Shown: in pieces, positions 18,055 to 26,096 of the stretch | Layout of the letters: the number at the start of each line of letters is the position of its first letter | Numbering within the stretch: the stretch's first letter is position 1 | Source: Bacteriovorax sp. MedPE-SWde | GTDB lineage: Bacteria; Bdellovibrionota; Bacteriovoracia; Bacteriovoracales; Bacteriovoracaceae | DNA length: 64,000 bases | Direction: 5' to 3' | NCBI GenBank assembly: GCA_001874305.1 | Contig: MPCU01000006.1 | Coordinates: 1-64,000 of the forward strand | Program-made: the position numbers and the translations under genes | Notes under the pieces: model-generated | What the model saw: the letters and a program-made list of their open reading frames with translations, nothing else | Told to the model about the DNA's origin: nothing | Database searches by the model: none

Positions 18055-18085
18055 GGACTTTTAGATTCAAAAGAGTCCAGATTTT
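18055..18085 (+). terminator. Probable terminator after the PilZ gene
   Basis: GGACTTTT (18055-18062) pairs with AAAAGAGTCC (18069-18078) with a small bulge, followed by AGATTTTTGG. It separates the PilZ gene from the 1121-residue protein gene. Confidence 0.5.
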
Positions 18086-18134
18086 TGGCATTCTATTTCG
18101 TAATTAACTTTAATTATTTACGAGAGAGGAACCA

Positions 18135-21100
18135 ATGAAAAAACGTGGCACAGCACTACTATCAACAACACTAATTCTCTTCCCACTTCTTTCAATATCT
18201 CCAGTTGCAGTAGCAAGTGGTCATAAGAACTTTAGACATGATAGAAATATCGTCTCTAACTGGAAAGATTACTATAAAGGGACCCCTTCGTTTAAATTAA
18301 AGAAAGATCCAACAATGGCAAGATATAATGAACTGGTTGAACAAGCAGAAAAGAATGTAGAAGATGCGAAAGAAAATATAGCGCCATTTAATAAGATAAT
18401 AAATAACGAACAAAAGAATATTGTAGAAAGAAATAAGAAAAACTCTCAATTAAATAAAGAGATTATAGTAAAGACAAAAGAGAGAGTCTCTCTAGCAACG
18501 AAGGTTAAGTCTCTTGAGGGACAAATCAACCTAGAGAATGACGAAGTAAAGAAACAGGAACTTAAAAATAAATTAAATACAGTAAAGTCGAACCTAATTA
18601 AAGTAGATAACGAAATAATTAAGATATCTAATGAAAAACAAGAAAATATAAAACTTAATAAACAATCAAAAACAAAAATAGCGAATGCTAATAAAGAAGT
18701 TGCTCTACTAAGAACGATCTTGGCCAAATATGAAAGAGGTCTTAATAAATCTATAGAAAGAAAACAGAAATATAAAAAGAACCTTGTTCTAGACATTCTT
18801 GATAAGAATAATGAAGGTTCAAGAAAGGGCCATAGACATGCGATTGATGATGCAGATGAGCTAGCTATTGAAGTTGGTGAGCTGTACGGAACAAGAGATG
18901 GTGCAAGAGATGGTGAAGAAGACGGAATGATCTCTGGTCGTGATAAGGTAAGTCAGGAAGCAAGGGCCAACGGAGATAGAGCGGGAGCAACAGATGCCTT
19001 AGAAAGAGGGACTGAAACTGGTAGAAATGAAGGTCTTCGTGACGGTAACTATAACAGAGGGAAACAGGATGGGTCGATTCAAGGTATTCATCAGGCCCAA
19101 AACTCTGATGCTCAACTAAGAGGTTCTCAATTAGGTAAAGAACAAGGAAGTAAGCAAGCACAAATAAATGGTTTAAGAGACGGTACTAATCTAGGAGAGG
19201 CCCAAGCAATATCTAGCAATGAGAGTAAAGCTCTTCAACGCAAAGAAATTGATGGGGCATTTATTGGAGCATTTGCGAGGACAACACCTGTTTATCCAAC
19301 AGGTCGTGATCGAGGTGGACGATATAATAATAGAGCAACATATAAACTTGCAATTTTAAAAGAGGCCTATAAAGATGGGTATAACTTTACATATAACAGA
19401 CAACATAGAAGACACTTTAATGAAAGGGTAGAAGTTGTATACGAGAGTTTCTATTCAAAGCAATATCAAAGAAATTTCAATATCTTTGAAAATATGGACT
19501 ATCCTCAAGTAAGAGAAGAGAGTTTCCAATCAGCGAGAACAAGTGCATACAATAGAGATTTTCCTGGGCACAGATCGAATGCGAGAGCAAAGTATGAAAG
19601 AATTGCTTTTGAAAACCCTGATAAAAATGGAAGTGTTTACAAAGAAGTATATGAATCAGAAAGATCGTCAAGTTACAGTATTGAATATAGCTCGATTAAA
19701 GAAGAAGCACGAATAGACTCTAAAGATGAGACGTATCAAGCTATGTATCCTGTTGAAAAAGAAATCTCGAGAAAGAATGCACACTCTTCTACAGATAATA
19801 CATATAAGACGGCCGCAGTTCTAAAATTAGAATCAATTGAAGTTGAAGAAGTTGGAATAGACGGAGTTGGCTCAAGAGATGGAATTGTTCAACCAAACGA
19901 AAATAAAACTATTAATATTAAAGTTTCAAACTTTGGAAACGTTGCTAAGAAAGATGTGAAAGTACTAGTAAATGGTGTTTCATTTAGTGTTCCAAGTATA
20001 CCTGCAAGAACAACAGCAACGATAAAAGCAGTAGCAAAGTCTCAGGTAAATGGTACTCTTAAGTCTAGAGATAAAGATCAAGTCGTAATTGTTGCTAAAG
20101 CAAATGGTAAAATTGAAGCGAGGCATTTCTCTTCAATATCGAAAGGAATACTATCTTCACAAGTAGTGGATAATGGACTAGTCCAATATCCTCTAGAACT
20201 TGACCACCTTGCTCTTAGTTCAGAGCTCATTAGAGGAAAGAGTATCTCATTAAGAGCTAGAGTCTCTAATAAGTCTAATAAGAAGTATTCTGGGGTTAAA
20301 GTAATTTTAGAAAGTGATACTGATGGAGTTATTAAAAAAGGTTTTTCTGATTTAAATAACTTCAGTGGAGCAAAAACTATAGGTGACTCGATAGTAAGTG
20401 TGACAAAGAAAAGTGATAGTTACTCACCTATTCTAATTAGTGCTTACCTTGAAAAAAATGGTGTTATTGTTGGTGATGCTACAAACGCATTAAGTATCTT
20501 TGCGAAAGAGGCCTTTGATAACTCTAAAAAAGTTGTCGTTGCAACAGACTCACATCACTCACTTAGAAATACAAAAGATCTTATTCAAAGAGCTGGCGGT
20601 ATTGAAAACGTAGCGCTACTTGATACATCTATTAGAAGTGCTAATCAAAGTGTATTAACTAAAGGGCTCGAAAATAAAGCAGTTGTAATTGATACAAATG
20701 GAGATGTTTTAAGAAAACTTAGAACAACACTTAAGAAGTCAAAGAACACTGCACTAATATCTCTTTCAAAGGATAGTTTTCAGAATTTGACGAATCTTTC
20801 AGAGATTTATAAGAACTCAACTTACGCTGAGTTCAATATTGGAAATCAAAATAGACAAACAGGAATTAGATTTGCCAACCCAAGACTTAATAAAAATATT
20901 TCGTCATCACTACCAATTATCAGTGCATCTAAGACTAATTTTACTAAAGAGCTAGAAATTGCAAAGGCACTATCACAGTCTAATGATAATCTCCTAAGCT
21001 CACTTAAGAAGAATATCAAAGAATCAAACTTCTTTAATGGTAATGCGAAGATTGAAGGACTTGTTGAAGGTGCAACAATCAAATCATTTGATGAGATCAT

Positions 21101-21500
21101 GCAAGTCAATGGTGAATATATCGAGTCCATAAAGATTTTTGGAGACAAGGATATTGCTGATAAAGTGAATAAGGATAAGGCATTATTTCACAATAAATTA
21201 AATACTGCTCTAGGATCTAAGGCCAAAACGGATAATATCGGTCTCTATATGTTTGCATCGGAAGTATTTAACTCTCTTAACGAAGGGTTGAATAAACACA
21301 AACAATATAAGAAAATAATGAGAGAAGCCGTTACAAAGAGATTATTCACTTGGAAAAAAGGAATTTTCGGTAAGAAGAGAAAGGGTGCATTAAGTGAGAT
21401 CGAGAAGAAGCTTGGAACAATATCAAAGGTTTCAAAATCAGTTAGTAGCAAACTTAAAAGCTCTAAAGGACAACACAAGCCTTACAATCTTAAAAAATAA
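18135..21500 (+). CDS. Giant exported coiled-coil protein with GxxxG-type repeats and CARDB-like domains
   Basis: 1121 residues. Signal peptide at 1-28 (LLSTTLILFPLLSISPVAVASG). Residues about 57-215 form a long coiled coil rich in Lys/Glu/Asn. Residues about 249-359 are a repeat with glycine every four residues (GTRDGARDGEEDG and degenerate copies), like Yae1/DGxxxG helical repeats. Residues about 560-660 look like a CARDB/Ig-like domain (VQPNENKTINIKVSNFGN), and a second Ig-like domain lies at about 686-780. A Rossmann-like stretch (KKVVVATDSHHSL, NKAVVIDTNG) follows, and the C terminus is basic. GAGAGAGG precedes ATG 18135. Likely a surface or periplasmic structural protein; function unknown. 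The adjoining subtilase gene overlaps its 3' end. Confidence 0.75.
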   Translation: MKKRGTALLSTTLILFPLLSISPVAVASGHKNFRHDRNIVSNWKDYYKGTPSFKLKKDPTMARYNELVEQAEKNVEDAKENIAPFNKIINNEQKNIVERNKKNSQLNKEIIVKTKERVSLATKVKSLEGQINLENDEVKKQELKNKLNTVKSNLIKVDNEIIKISNEKQENIKLNKQSKTKIANANKEVALLRTILAKYERGLNKSIERKQKYKKNLVLDILDKNNEGSRKGHRHAIDDADELAIEVGELYGTRDGARDGEEDGMISGRDKVSQEARANGDRAGATDALERGTETGRNEGLRDGNYNRGKQDGSIQGIHQAQNSDAQLRGSQLGKEQGSKQAQINGLRDGTNLGEAQAISSNESKALQRKEIDGAFIGAFARTTPVYPTGRDRGGRYNNRATYKLAILKEAYKDGYNFTYNRQHRRHFNERVEVVYESFYSKQYQRNFNIFENMDYPQVREESFQSARTSAYNRDFPGHRSNARAKYERIAFENPDKNGSVYKEVYESERSSSYSIEYSSIKEEARIDSKDETYQAMYPVEKEISRKNAHSSTDNTYKTAAVLKLESIEVEEVGIDGVGSRDGIVQPNENKTINIKVSNFGNVAKKDVKVLVNGVSFSVPSIPARTTATIKAVAKSQVNGTLKSRDKDQVVIVAKANGKIEARHFSSISKGILSSQVVDNGLVQYPLELDHLALSSELIRGKSISLRARVSNKSNKKYSGVKVILESDTDGVIKKGFSDLNNFSGAKTIGDSIVSVTKKSDSYSPILISAYLEKNGVIVGDATNALSIFAKEAFDNSKKVVVATDSHHSLRNTKDLIQRAGGIENVALLDTSIRSANQSVLTKGLENKAVVIDTNGDVLRKLRTTLKKSKNTALISLSKDSFQNLTNLSEIYKNSTYAEFNIGNQNRQTGIRFANPRLNKNISSSLPIISASKTNFTKELEIAKALSQSNDNLLSSLKKNIKESNFFNGNAKIEGLVEGATIKSFDEIMQVNGEYIESIKIFGDKDIADKVNKDKALFHNKLNTALGSKAKTDNIGLYMFASEVFNSLNEGLNKHKQYKKIMREAVTKRLFTWKKGIFGKKRKGALSEIEKKLGTISKVSKSVSSKLKSSKGQHKPYNLKK

Positions 21501-22263
21501 TATTTTAGGGCGAGTAGTAATATTACTCGCCCTTTCTTCATACTCCTATTCATTCACTGTTACAATTTACGATACGGGTTTTTGCCCTAAAGATCTAAAA
21601 CTAAAGAATAAGAATATCGAGATCCTTCCAACTGTCGACTATACAAACTCCGTTAAAATTGATTGCAATAGAGATGCTTCAAGTCAAAGGCTTCATGGTC
21701 AAAAAGTTGCGCAAACTTTTATCGATAACCTCAAAGTTAAAGGTAAGATAAAGATTCGCCCTACCATTGTGTTTGACTCAGCAAAGAAGCAAAGTGCTAA
21801 GTATTGGCATCGAGCTTTTTCTGATTCTAATAATAGTAATATTGCAATAATTGCAGCAGGACTACCATTTAAAGGGGTTGCGCCAAATATTCCAATGAGA
21901 ACGAATACAATTTTTGTTTCTCAAGGAAAATATGGAAGAGGAATAAAGAAAGACCATAAGCTCTGGCCTCAAGAGTTGGCCAAGAAGTTTTCTAATATTA
22001 TTATCATAGGTGGCCACTATCCTAGAACAAAGTTTGACAAGGGTTATCCAGATAAACGCGCACTCTATAAAAGAGAAGCAAATTACTATTTTCCTGATAG
22101 AGCTGAAAATATAAACTTTACTGGATCGTCCTACTCTGTTGCATATGCAGCAGCAAAGGCGGTAAACCTCTGCTATAGAAAGAGAATTAAAATGGAGCAT
22201 TGTCTTGATTTGGCAAAGAAGGAGCTAGATTGGGATTACCCTCTTAAAGTTAACACCTATTAG
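21394..22263 (+). CDS. Small exported subtilase-like (S8) serine protease
   Basis: Up to 289 residues. The three catalytic blocks of a reduced subtilase are present in order: D60 in TIYDTGFC, H101 in RLHGQKVAQ, and S246 in TGSSYSVAYAAA (numbered from GTG 21394). A signal-like segment ILGRVVILLALSSYSYS precedes the Asp block. The start is problematic. The only conventional codons in frame are GTG 21394 (AAGGG upstream) and TTG 21412, both inside the preceding gene, giving an n-region of about 30 residues before the hydrophobic core. A non-AUG start near 21501 is the alternative. The terminator at 21508-21538 lies inside this signal-coding stretch. It ends in a TTAG stop overlap with the convergent NlpC/P60 gene. 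A protease acting on the neighbouring giant protein is a guess from position. Confidence 0.7.
   Translation: MRSRRSLEQYQRFQNQLVANLKALKDNTSLTILKNNILGRVVILLALSSYSYSFTVTIYDTGFCPKDLKLKNKNIEILPTVDYTNSVKIDCNRDASSQRLHGQKVAQTFIDNLKVKGKIKIRPTIVFDSAKKQSAKYWHRAFSDSNNSNIAIIAAGLPFKGVAPNIPMRTNTIFVSQGKYGRGIKKDHKLWPQELAKKFSNIIIIGGHYPRTKFDKGYPDKRALYKREANYYFPDRAENINFTGSSYSVAYAAAKAVNLCYRKRIKMEHCLDLAKKELDWDYPLKVNTY
21508..21538 (+). terminator. Terminator hairpin inside the 5' coding region of the subtilase gene
   Basis: Perfect nine-base stem GGGCGAGTA (21508-21516) / TACTCGCCC (21524-21532) with a seven-base loop, followed by TTTCTT. It begins eight bases after the TAA of the 1121-residue protein gene, the usual place for its terminator, yet it lies within the reading frame of the next gene. 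Confidence 0.8.
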
Positions 22264-22877
22264 TTGAGCTCACCTATCTTATAAAATTCATCAGATCTCA
22301 TAAAGTCATTTGGAGAGATTCCAAGCTTTCCTTGTGGCGGACGATGTCCGAAGTAGCTTTCCCAAAATTCCCAATTTCTCTTGTAGTTCATAGGTTTTTC
22401 ACGAAAGCTTTTAAAGTCGATAATATCATCGAGAATTTTATATATAAACTCTGAGCAGTATAGAGATTCATCATCCCATGTGAAATTATGGTCAAAAGGA
22501 ATACCATCATATTTATCAAAGTATAACTGAGCAAAAGACTCTCTTTTCAATTGGTTCATCTTACTTGGACGTAAAACTAAAGCTGGCTTAGTACTAAAGG
22601 TTAGGAATTTATCCAAATCTAAAAGGTATACCTCACCCAAAGACTGGCCAACGTAAGTCTTCTTACCCTTTTTAAGAATTACTCCTGAATGAGAATATGG
22701 CCCAAAAGTTTCATCTTCAATCATCTGACAAGACCAACAATCCATATCGAGAAGGATCACATCCCCTGTTTTTAGATGGTTAACATCAAAATCTGCCAAT
22801 ATACTAAGGCGTCCAAAAACAGATATTACAAATGTCAGAAGAAATAAAAATTTGCCCATTTTACCAATCTTTTCCAT
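22260..22877 (-). CDS. Exported YiiX/YebB-type NlpC/P60 superfamily cysteine hydrolase
   Basis: 205 residues with a signal peptide (KFLFLLTFVISVFG). It is a circularly permuted papain-like fold: the catalytic His comes first (H63 in GPYSHSGVILKKG) and the catalytic Cys later (C141 in SLYCSEFIYKIL). GDVILLDMDCWSC is the usual opening of the YiiX group. Family members are amidase- or acyltransferase-like enzymes on peptidoglycan or lipids, and the substrate here is unknown. Stops of this gene and the convergent subtilase overlap by TTAG. Its start is divergent from the 599-residue exported protein 90 bases away. Confidence 0.8.
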   Translation of the reverse strand: MEKIGKMGKFLFLLTFVISVFGRLSILADFDVNHLKTGDVILLDMDCWSCQMIEDETFGPYSHSGVILKKGKKTYVGQSLGEVYLLDLDKFLTFSTKPALVLRPSKMNQLKRESFAQLYFDKYDGIPFDHNFTWDDESLYCSEFIYKILDDIIDFKSFREKPMNYKRNWEFWESYFGHRPPQGKLGISPNDFMRSDEFYKIGELN

Positions 22878-22967
22878 AACTTATACTAATAGAGTCACAA
22901 ATACATCTATAGAAGATGCAAGCACTCTGGTTATACTAAAGAAGAATCAGGAATTTAAGGAAATTCT

Positions 22968-24767
22968 ATGTATAAAGTAAAAAATATTCTCATATCACTA
23001 TCTCTGTTGATTACCTTTGCCGTATCAGCTTCAGAAGAATGTAAGCCAGGCTATGGATGGGATAGTAATAGAAATAGATGTGTTCTTACACAGTCATCAT
23101 TAGATAATAGAGAAGAATATAAACAGTGTGAAGACGCTGAAAGTGAAGAAGCTAAGTCTACCTGTATAGAGAGTGAAGCGAAAAAAAGAGCTAGTACTAC
23201 TAGATCTGAATATGGCGATGATGTTAAAAGTGATGACGTAAATGATATTCAAACCAAGGGTCAAGTTACATCCGGTCTTATGTCTGCACTATCAATATTG
23301 ACTGCAATACAGGCCTATGCGATGAAGGACTCTATATCTGGAGCGTGGGAAGATACGGCACTATCAGTTAAAATATTTATGGGAACGTCTCTGGCAGGGT
23401 TCATAAAGACCGCCGCTCTAGAAAAAGATGTTGAAGATGAAACTGATAAATTAAAGTCTGAATTCGAAACAGAGGTCGCTGATAAATCCTCTATGAAAGA
23501 TGCTCAGTTAAGGTCGTTTGATTACCTTGAAAAAGAACAGTCATATCTTGAGAAACATTCTAAAGAACAAAAATCACTCTATAATATGATGGCAATGGGC
23601 TATACTGCCGCCTCTATAGCTGCGGCATATGACATATACTCTGGCGAAGGCTTTAAAAGTTGCGCAGGAACAGAGGTCACAAAAGGTGTCTCTTGGTTTG
23701 GTTCTGCTATCAAGAACCCTTGCTGGATTCTAGGCTTTGGCCTTGTCTCAGCAGGTTATGCTTATAGCCTTGGAACTGAAGCAAGCGAGCATGCTAAAGA
23801 AGCATCAAGTAATGTTTCAGAGATAAAGAAGCTCAAAGAAAAGTATGTTGTTAGTATTGCAAACTTCTGTCCTGATGGAAGAGAAGACTTAAAAAAACCT
23901 TACTGCTACTGTTACCTATCTGGTGGAGATAAGAATCCAAATAGAGAAAAGAGTGGGACGTGTCAGGCAATTTGGGCCGAAGCTACAAGTCTCTACGCTC
24001 AGACAACTGACTTCATAAGAGGTGGTGGAAATAAGTACAAAAGTGGCTGTGCTTACGTTGATGGTAAATTTGATGCAAACTGTGACTGTAAGAAGCTAAA
24101 AAATAGCAGCGGCCAAAATGCATGTATGAAAACAAATATGCCAAAGAGTGTATTAAGTTCTTTTGGTAATTTAAATACGAGTCCTGCTACAAATAGTATA
24201 AATAATATATTATCAGGGGATACGTCACCTACTGCTATCGAAACATCTGTTAATGATAATACAGCAATTGCAAAGAACGCTAGAGATGCAATAATTAAGA
24301 AGCTTGACCCTGCAGTAAAGAAAGGAACAGGTCTTTCTCTCGATCAAATTGGTAATAAGATGCCGTCAATTTTAAATAAATCAATTCAAAGTAGAGGTAT
24401 AAAATTAGCAAGTCTTCCTGATGCTTCCAAAAAAATGTCAGGGCTTAGACCTAAAATGCCGGAAGTAAGAAAGGCCTTGATTAAAAGCGGCAGTAAAGGC
24501 ATGGCGATGTTTAGAGGTGGTAAGTCACTTAAAAGCTCTAAGAAAGTCGTTGGGAAGAAGAAAAATAAATTCTTTAGCTTTGGTGACAGCTCATCAAGTG
24601 GAAGTGATGTTCAAAACTTTCCAGGTGAAGATAAGTTTATGAAAAAGAAGTATAAATATAGCAATGATATTAACAATGATAAGAGTGTTTCAATATTTAA
24701 AGTTATCTCTAATCGTTACTCTCAATCAGGTCTTAAAAGACTATTCTCTGATGATCAGGTCGAATAA
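22968..24767 (+). CDS. Exported protein with hydrophobic segments and a shared basic C-terminal module
   Basis: 599 residues, no recognised family. Signal peptide at 1-21 (ILISLSLLITFAVSA). A cysteine-containing start (CKPGYGWDSNRNRC) is followed by about four hydrophobic stretches between residues 103 and 270 (GLMSALSILTAIQAYA, LYNMMAMGYTAASIAAAY, CWILGFGLVSAGYAYSLG), so part may sit in a membrane. A second cysteine-rich region spans about 300-390. The last 85 residues begin FRGGKSLKSSKK and end near SIFKVISNRYSQSGLKRLF. They match the tail of the 864-residue protein encoded at 26097-28691. ATG is preceded by a weak AAGGAAATT. The VanY gene starts on the base after its stop, so the two are one operon. 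Confidence 0.7.
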   Translation: MYKVKNILISLSLLITFAVSASEECKPGYGWDSNRNRCVLTQSSLDNREEYKQCEDAESEEAKSTCIESEAKKRASTTRSEYGDDVKSDDVNDIQTKGQVTSGLMSALSILTAIQAYAMKDSISGAWEDTALSVKIFMGTSLAGFIKTAALEKDVEDETDKLKSEFETEVADKSSMKDAQLRSFDYLEKEQSYLEKHSKEQKSLYNMMAMGYTAASIAAAYDIYSGEGFKSCAGTEVTKGVSWFGSAIKNPCWILGFGLVSAGYAYSLGTEASEHAKEASSNVSEIKKLKEKYVVSIANFCPDGREDLKKPYCYCYLSGGDKNPNREKSGTCQAIWAEATSLYAQTTDFIRGGGNKYKSGCAYVDGKFDANCDCKKLKNSSGQNACMKTNMPKSVLSSFGNLNTSPATNSINNILSGDTSPTAIETSVNDNTAIAKNARDAIIKKLDPAVKKGTGLSLDQIGNKMPSILNKSIQSRGIKLASLPDASKKMSGLRPKMPEVRKALIKSGSKGMAMFRGGKSLKSSKKVVGKKKNKFFSFGDSSSSGSDVQNFPGEDKFMKKKYKYSNDINNDKSVSIFKVISNRYSQSGLKRLFSDDQVE

Positions 24768-25454
24768 ATGACATTAAATGAATTAACAGGAAGAACAACT
24801 GATCATCTTATCTTTGAAGAAAATACAAATCGCTACTTTCATAAAGATATTTACCAGGACTACCTCAGACTTAAGTCTGAGGCACTTCAACAAGGGATAG
24901 AGCTCTACGTACTTAGCTCTTTTCGTTCATTTGAAAACCAACTTACAATTTGGAATAAGAAAGCAAGAGGCGAAAGAACTCTCCTAGATGATGATGGAAA
25001 TGCGTTGAGATACGCTGACATGTCCCCTAACGAAGTTCTCTTTTCAATACTTCGCTGGTCTGCTCTTCCTGGAGCAAGTAGACATCACTGGGGAACAGAT
25101 ATTGATTTTGTAGATAAGAAAACCTGGCCAGAAGGATATGACGTTCAACTAATTCCAAGTGAGTTTAATGAAGGTGGTCACTTCTCCAAGTTTAGAAACT
25201 GGTTTGATCATTCAATTGATAACAACAATGGTTTTGGTTTTTTTAGACCATATCAAAGAGACCTTCAGGGAGTTGCTCCTGAGATGTGGCACCTAAGCCA
25301 TAAGGATATCTCAGCAAAGCTACTCTCTGCTTACTCTATGGACCTCTTTAGAGCACATTTACAAGCGCTAGATCCATCACAGATAGAACTTCATTCAGAG
25401 ATTGTTAATAATCAAGAAGAGATTTATAACCGCTTTGTTATAAATATTTCCTAG
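24768..25454 (+). CDS. VanY-type (M15B) D-alanyl-D-alanine carboxypeptidase family protein
   Basis: 228 residues. Zinc-ligand motifs of the LAS family are complete: SRHHWGTDID (H106, D113, pattern SxHxxGxAxD) and PEMWHLS (E172, H175, pattern ExxH). LSSFRSFENQLTIW is the usual substrate-side motif. The expected activity is trimming D-Ala or related residues from peptidoglycan stem peptides. No signal peptide is visible in this frame, so it may act in the cytosol or need a non-classical route. Its ATG follows the TAA of the 599-residue protein with no gap and no strong ribosome-binding site, implying translational coupling. Confidence 0.85.
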   Translation: MTLNELTGRTTDHLIFEENTNRYFHKDIYQDYLRLKSEALQQGIELYVLSSFRSFENQLTIWNKKARGERTLLDDDGNALRYADMSPNEVLFSILRWSALPGASRHHWGTDIDFVDKKTWPEGYDVQLIPSEFNEGGHFSKFRNWFDHSIDNNNGFGFFRPYQRDLQGVAPEMWHLSHKDISAKLLSAYSMDLFRAHLQALDPSQIELHSEIVNNQEEIYNRFVINIS

Positions 25455-25465
25455 GCCATCTCATT

Positions 25466-25891
25466 TTAAAATTCGTAATTCATAACACCTAGAGCTCTCA
25501 TCCACTCATCAGTAGGATCGAGTAAGCGACGGTTCTTCAAATCAAATAGTCCTGCCTCAATGGACATTGTATTGGCCACAGCACCATCAGAGTTAATCAT
25601 TTGCTGCTTAAGAGTGAGGATTTTACTATTTCTAAATCCATCGAAAATAGTTTCAATAACTATCTCTTCTCTGTTTTTAATTTCTCGCTTGTATTGAATA
25701 TTTAAACTTGTAACAACAGGACCTATCTCTCTCTTCTTTATTTCGCTAAGTCCCCAACCACCAGCAGTGATGAGATCCCACCTTGCTTCCTCATAGAGTT
25801 CCAAATATGTCGCATTATTCACATGTCCAAAAGTATCAAGATGCTTTTCTGTGATTAAAACGCTGTAGCTATGTTTTGTTATTTCGGTCAC
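25466..25891 (-). CDS. Acyl-CoA thioesterase, 4HBT hotdog family
   Basis: 141 residues, a typical single hotdog domain. DTFGHVNNATYLELYEEARWDL contains the conserved Asp-x-x-x-His-Val-Asn pattern and the long hotdog helix. The following strands (GPVVTSLNIQYKREIKN) are as in 4-hydroxybenzoyl-CoA thioesterase/YbgC types. It would hydrolyse a fatty or aromatic acyl-CoA in the cytosol; the substrate is not predictable. Stands alone and is convergent with the VanY gene (11 bases apart). Confidence 0.85.
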   Translation of the reverse strand: MTEITKHSYSVLITEKHLDTFGHVNNATYLELYEEARWDLITAGGWGLSEIKKREIGPVVTSLNIQYKREIKNREEIVIETIFDGFRNSKILTLKQQMINSDGAVANTMSIEAGLFDLKNRRLLDPTDEWMRALGVMNYEF

Positions 25892-26096
25892 TTGCTATAT
25901 CCTTGCCTAAAATGATTGCCACTATAATAGAACAAATAGGCCATTCTCACCAATATTGCGACCTAAATATTTCAATAACTTACACTAAGAACTAGCTTTA
26001 TTTGTCATTATCCGAGGCAAACGCTCAACATTTTACTCATAAATACCGAGTAGAAACATATAATTGTCTATAGACAAACTAAAACATGGTGAACTT

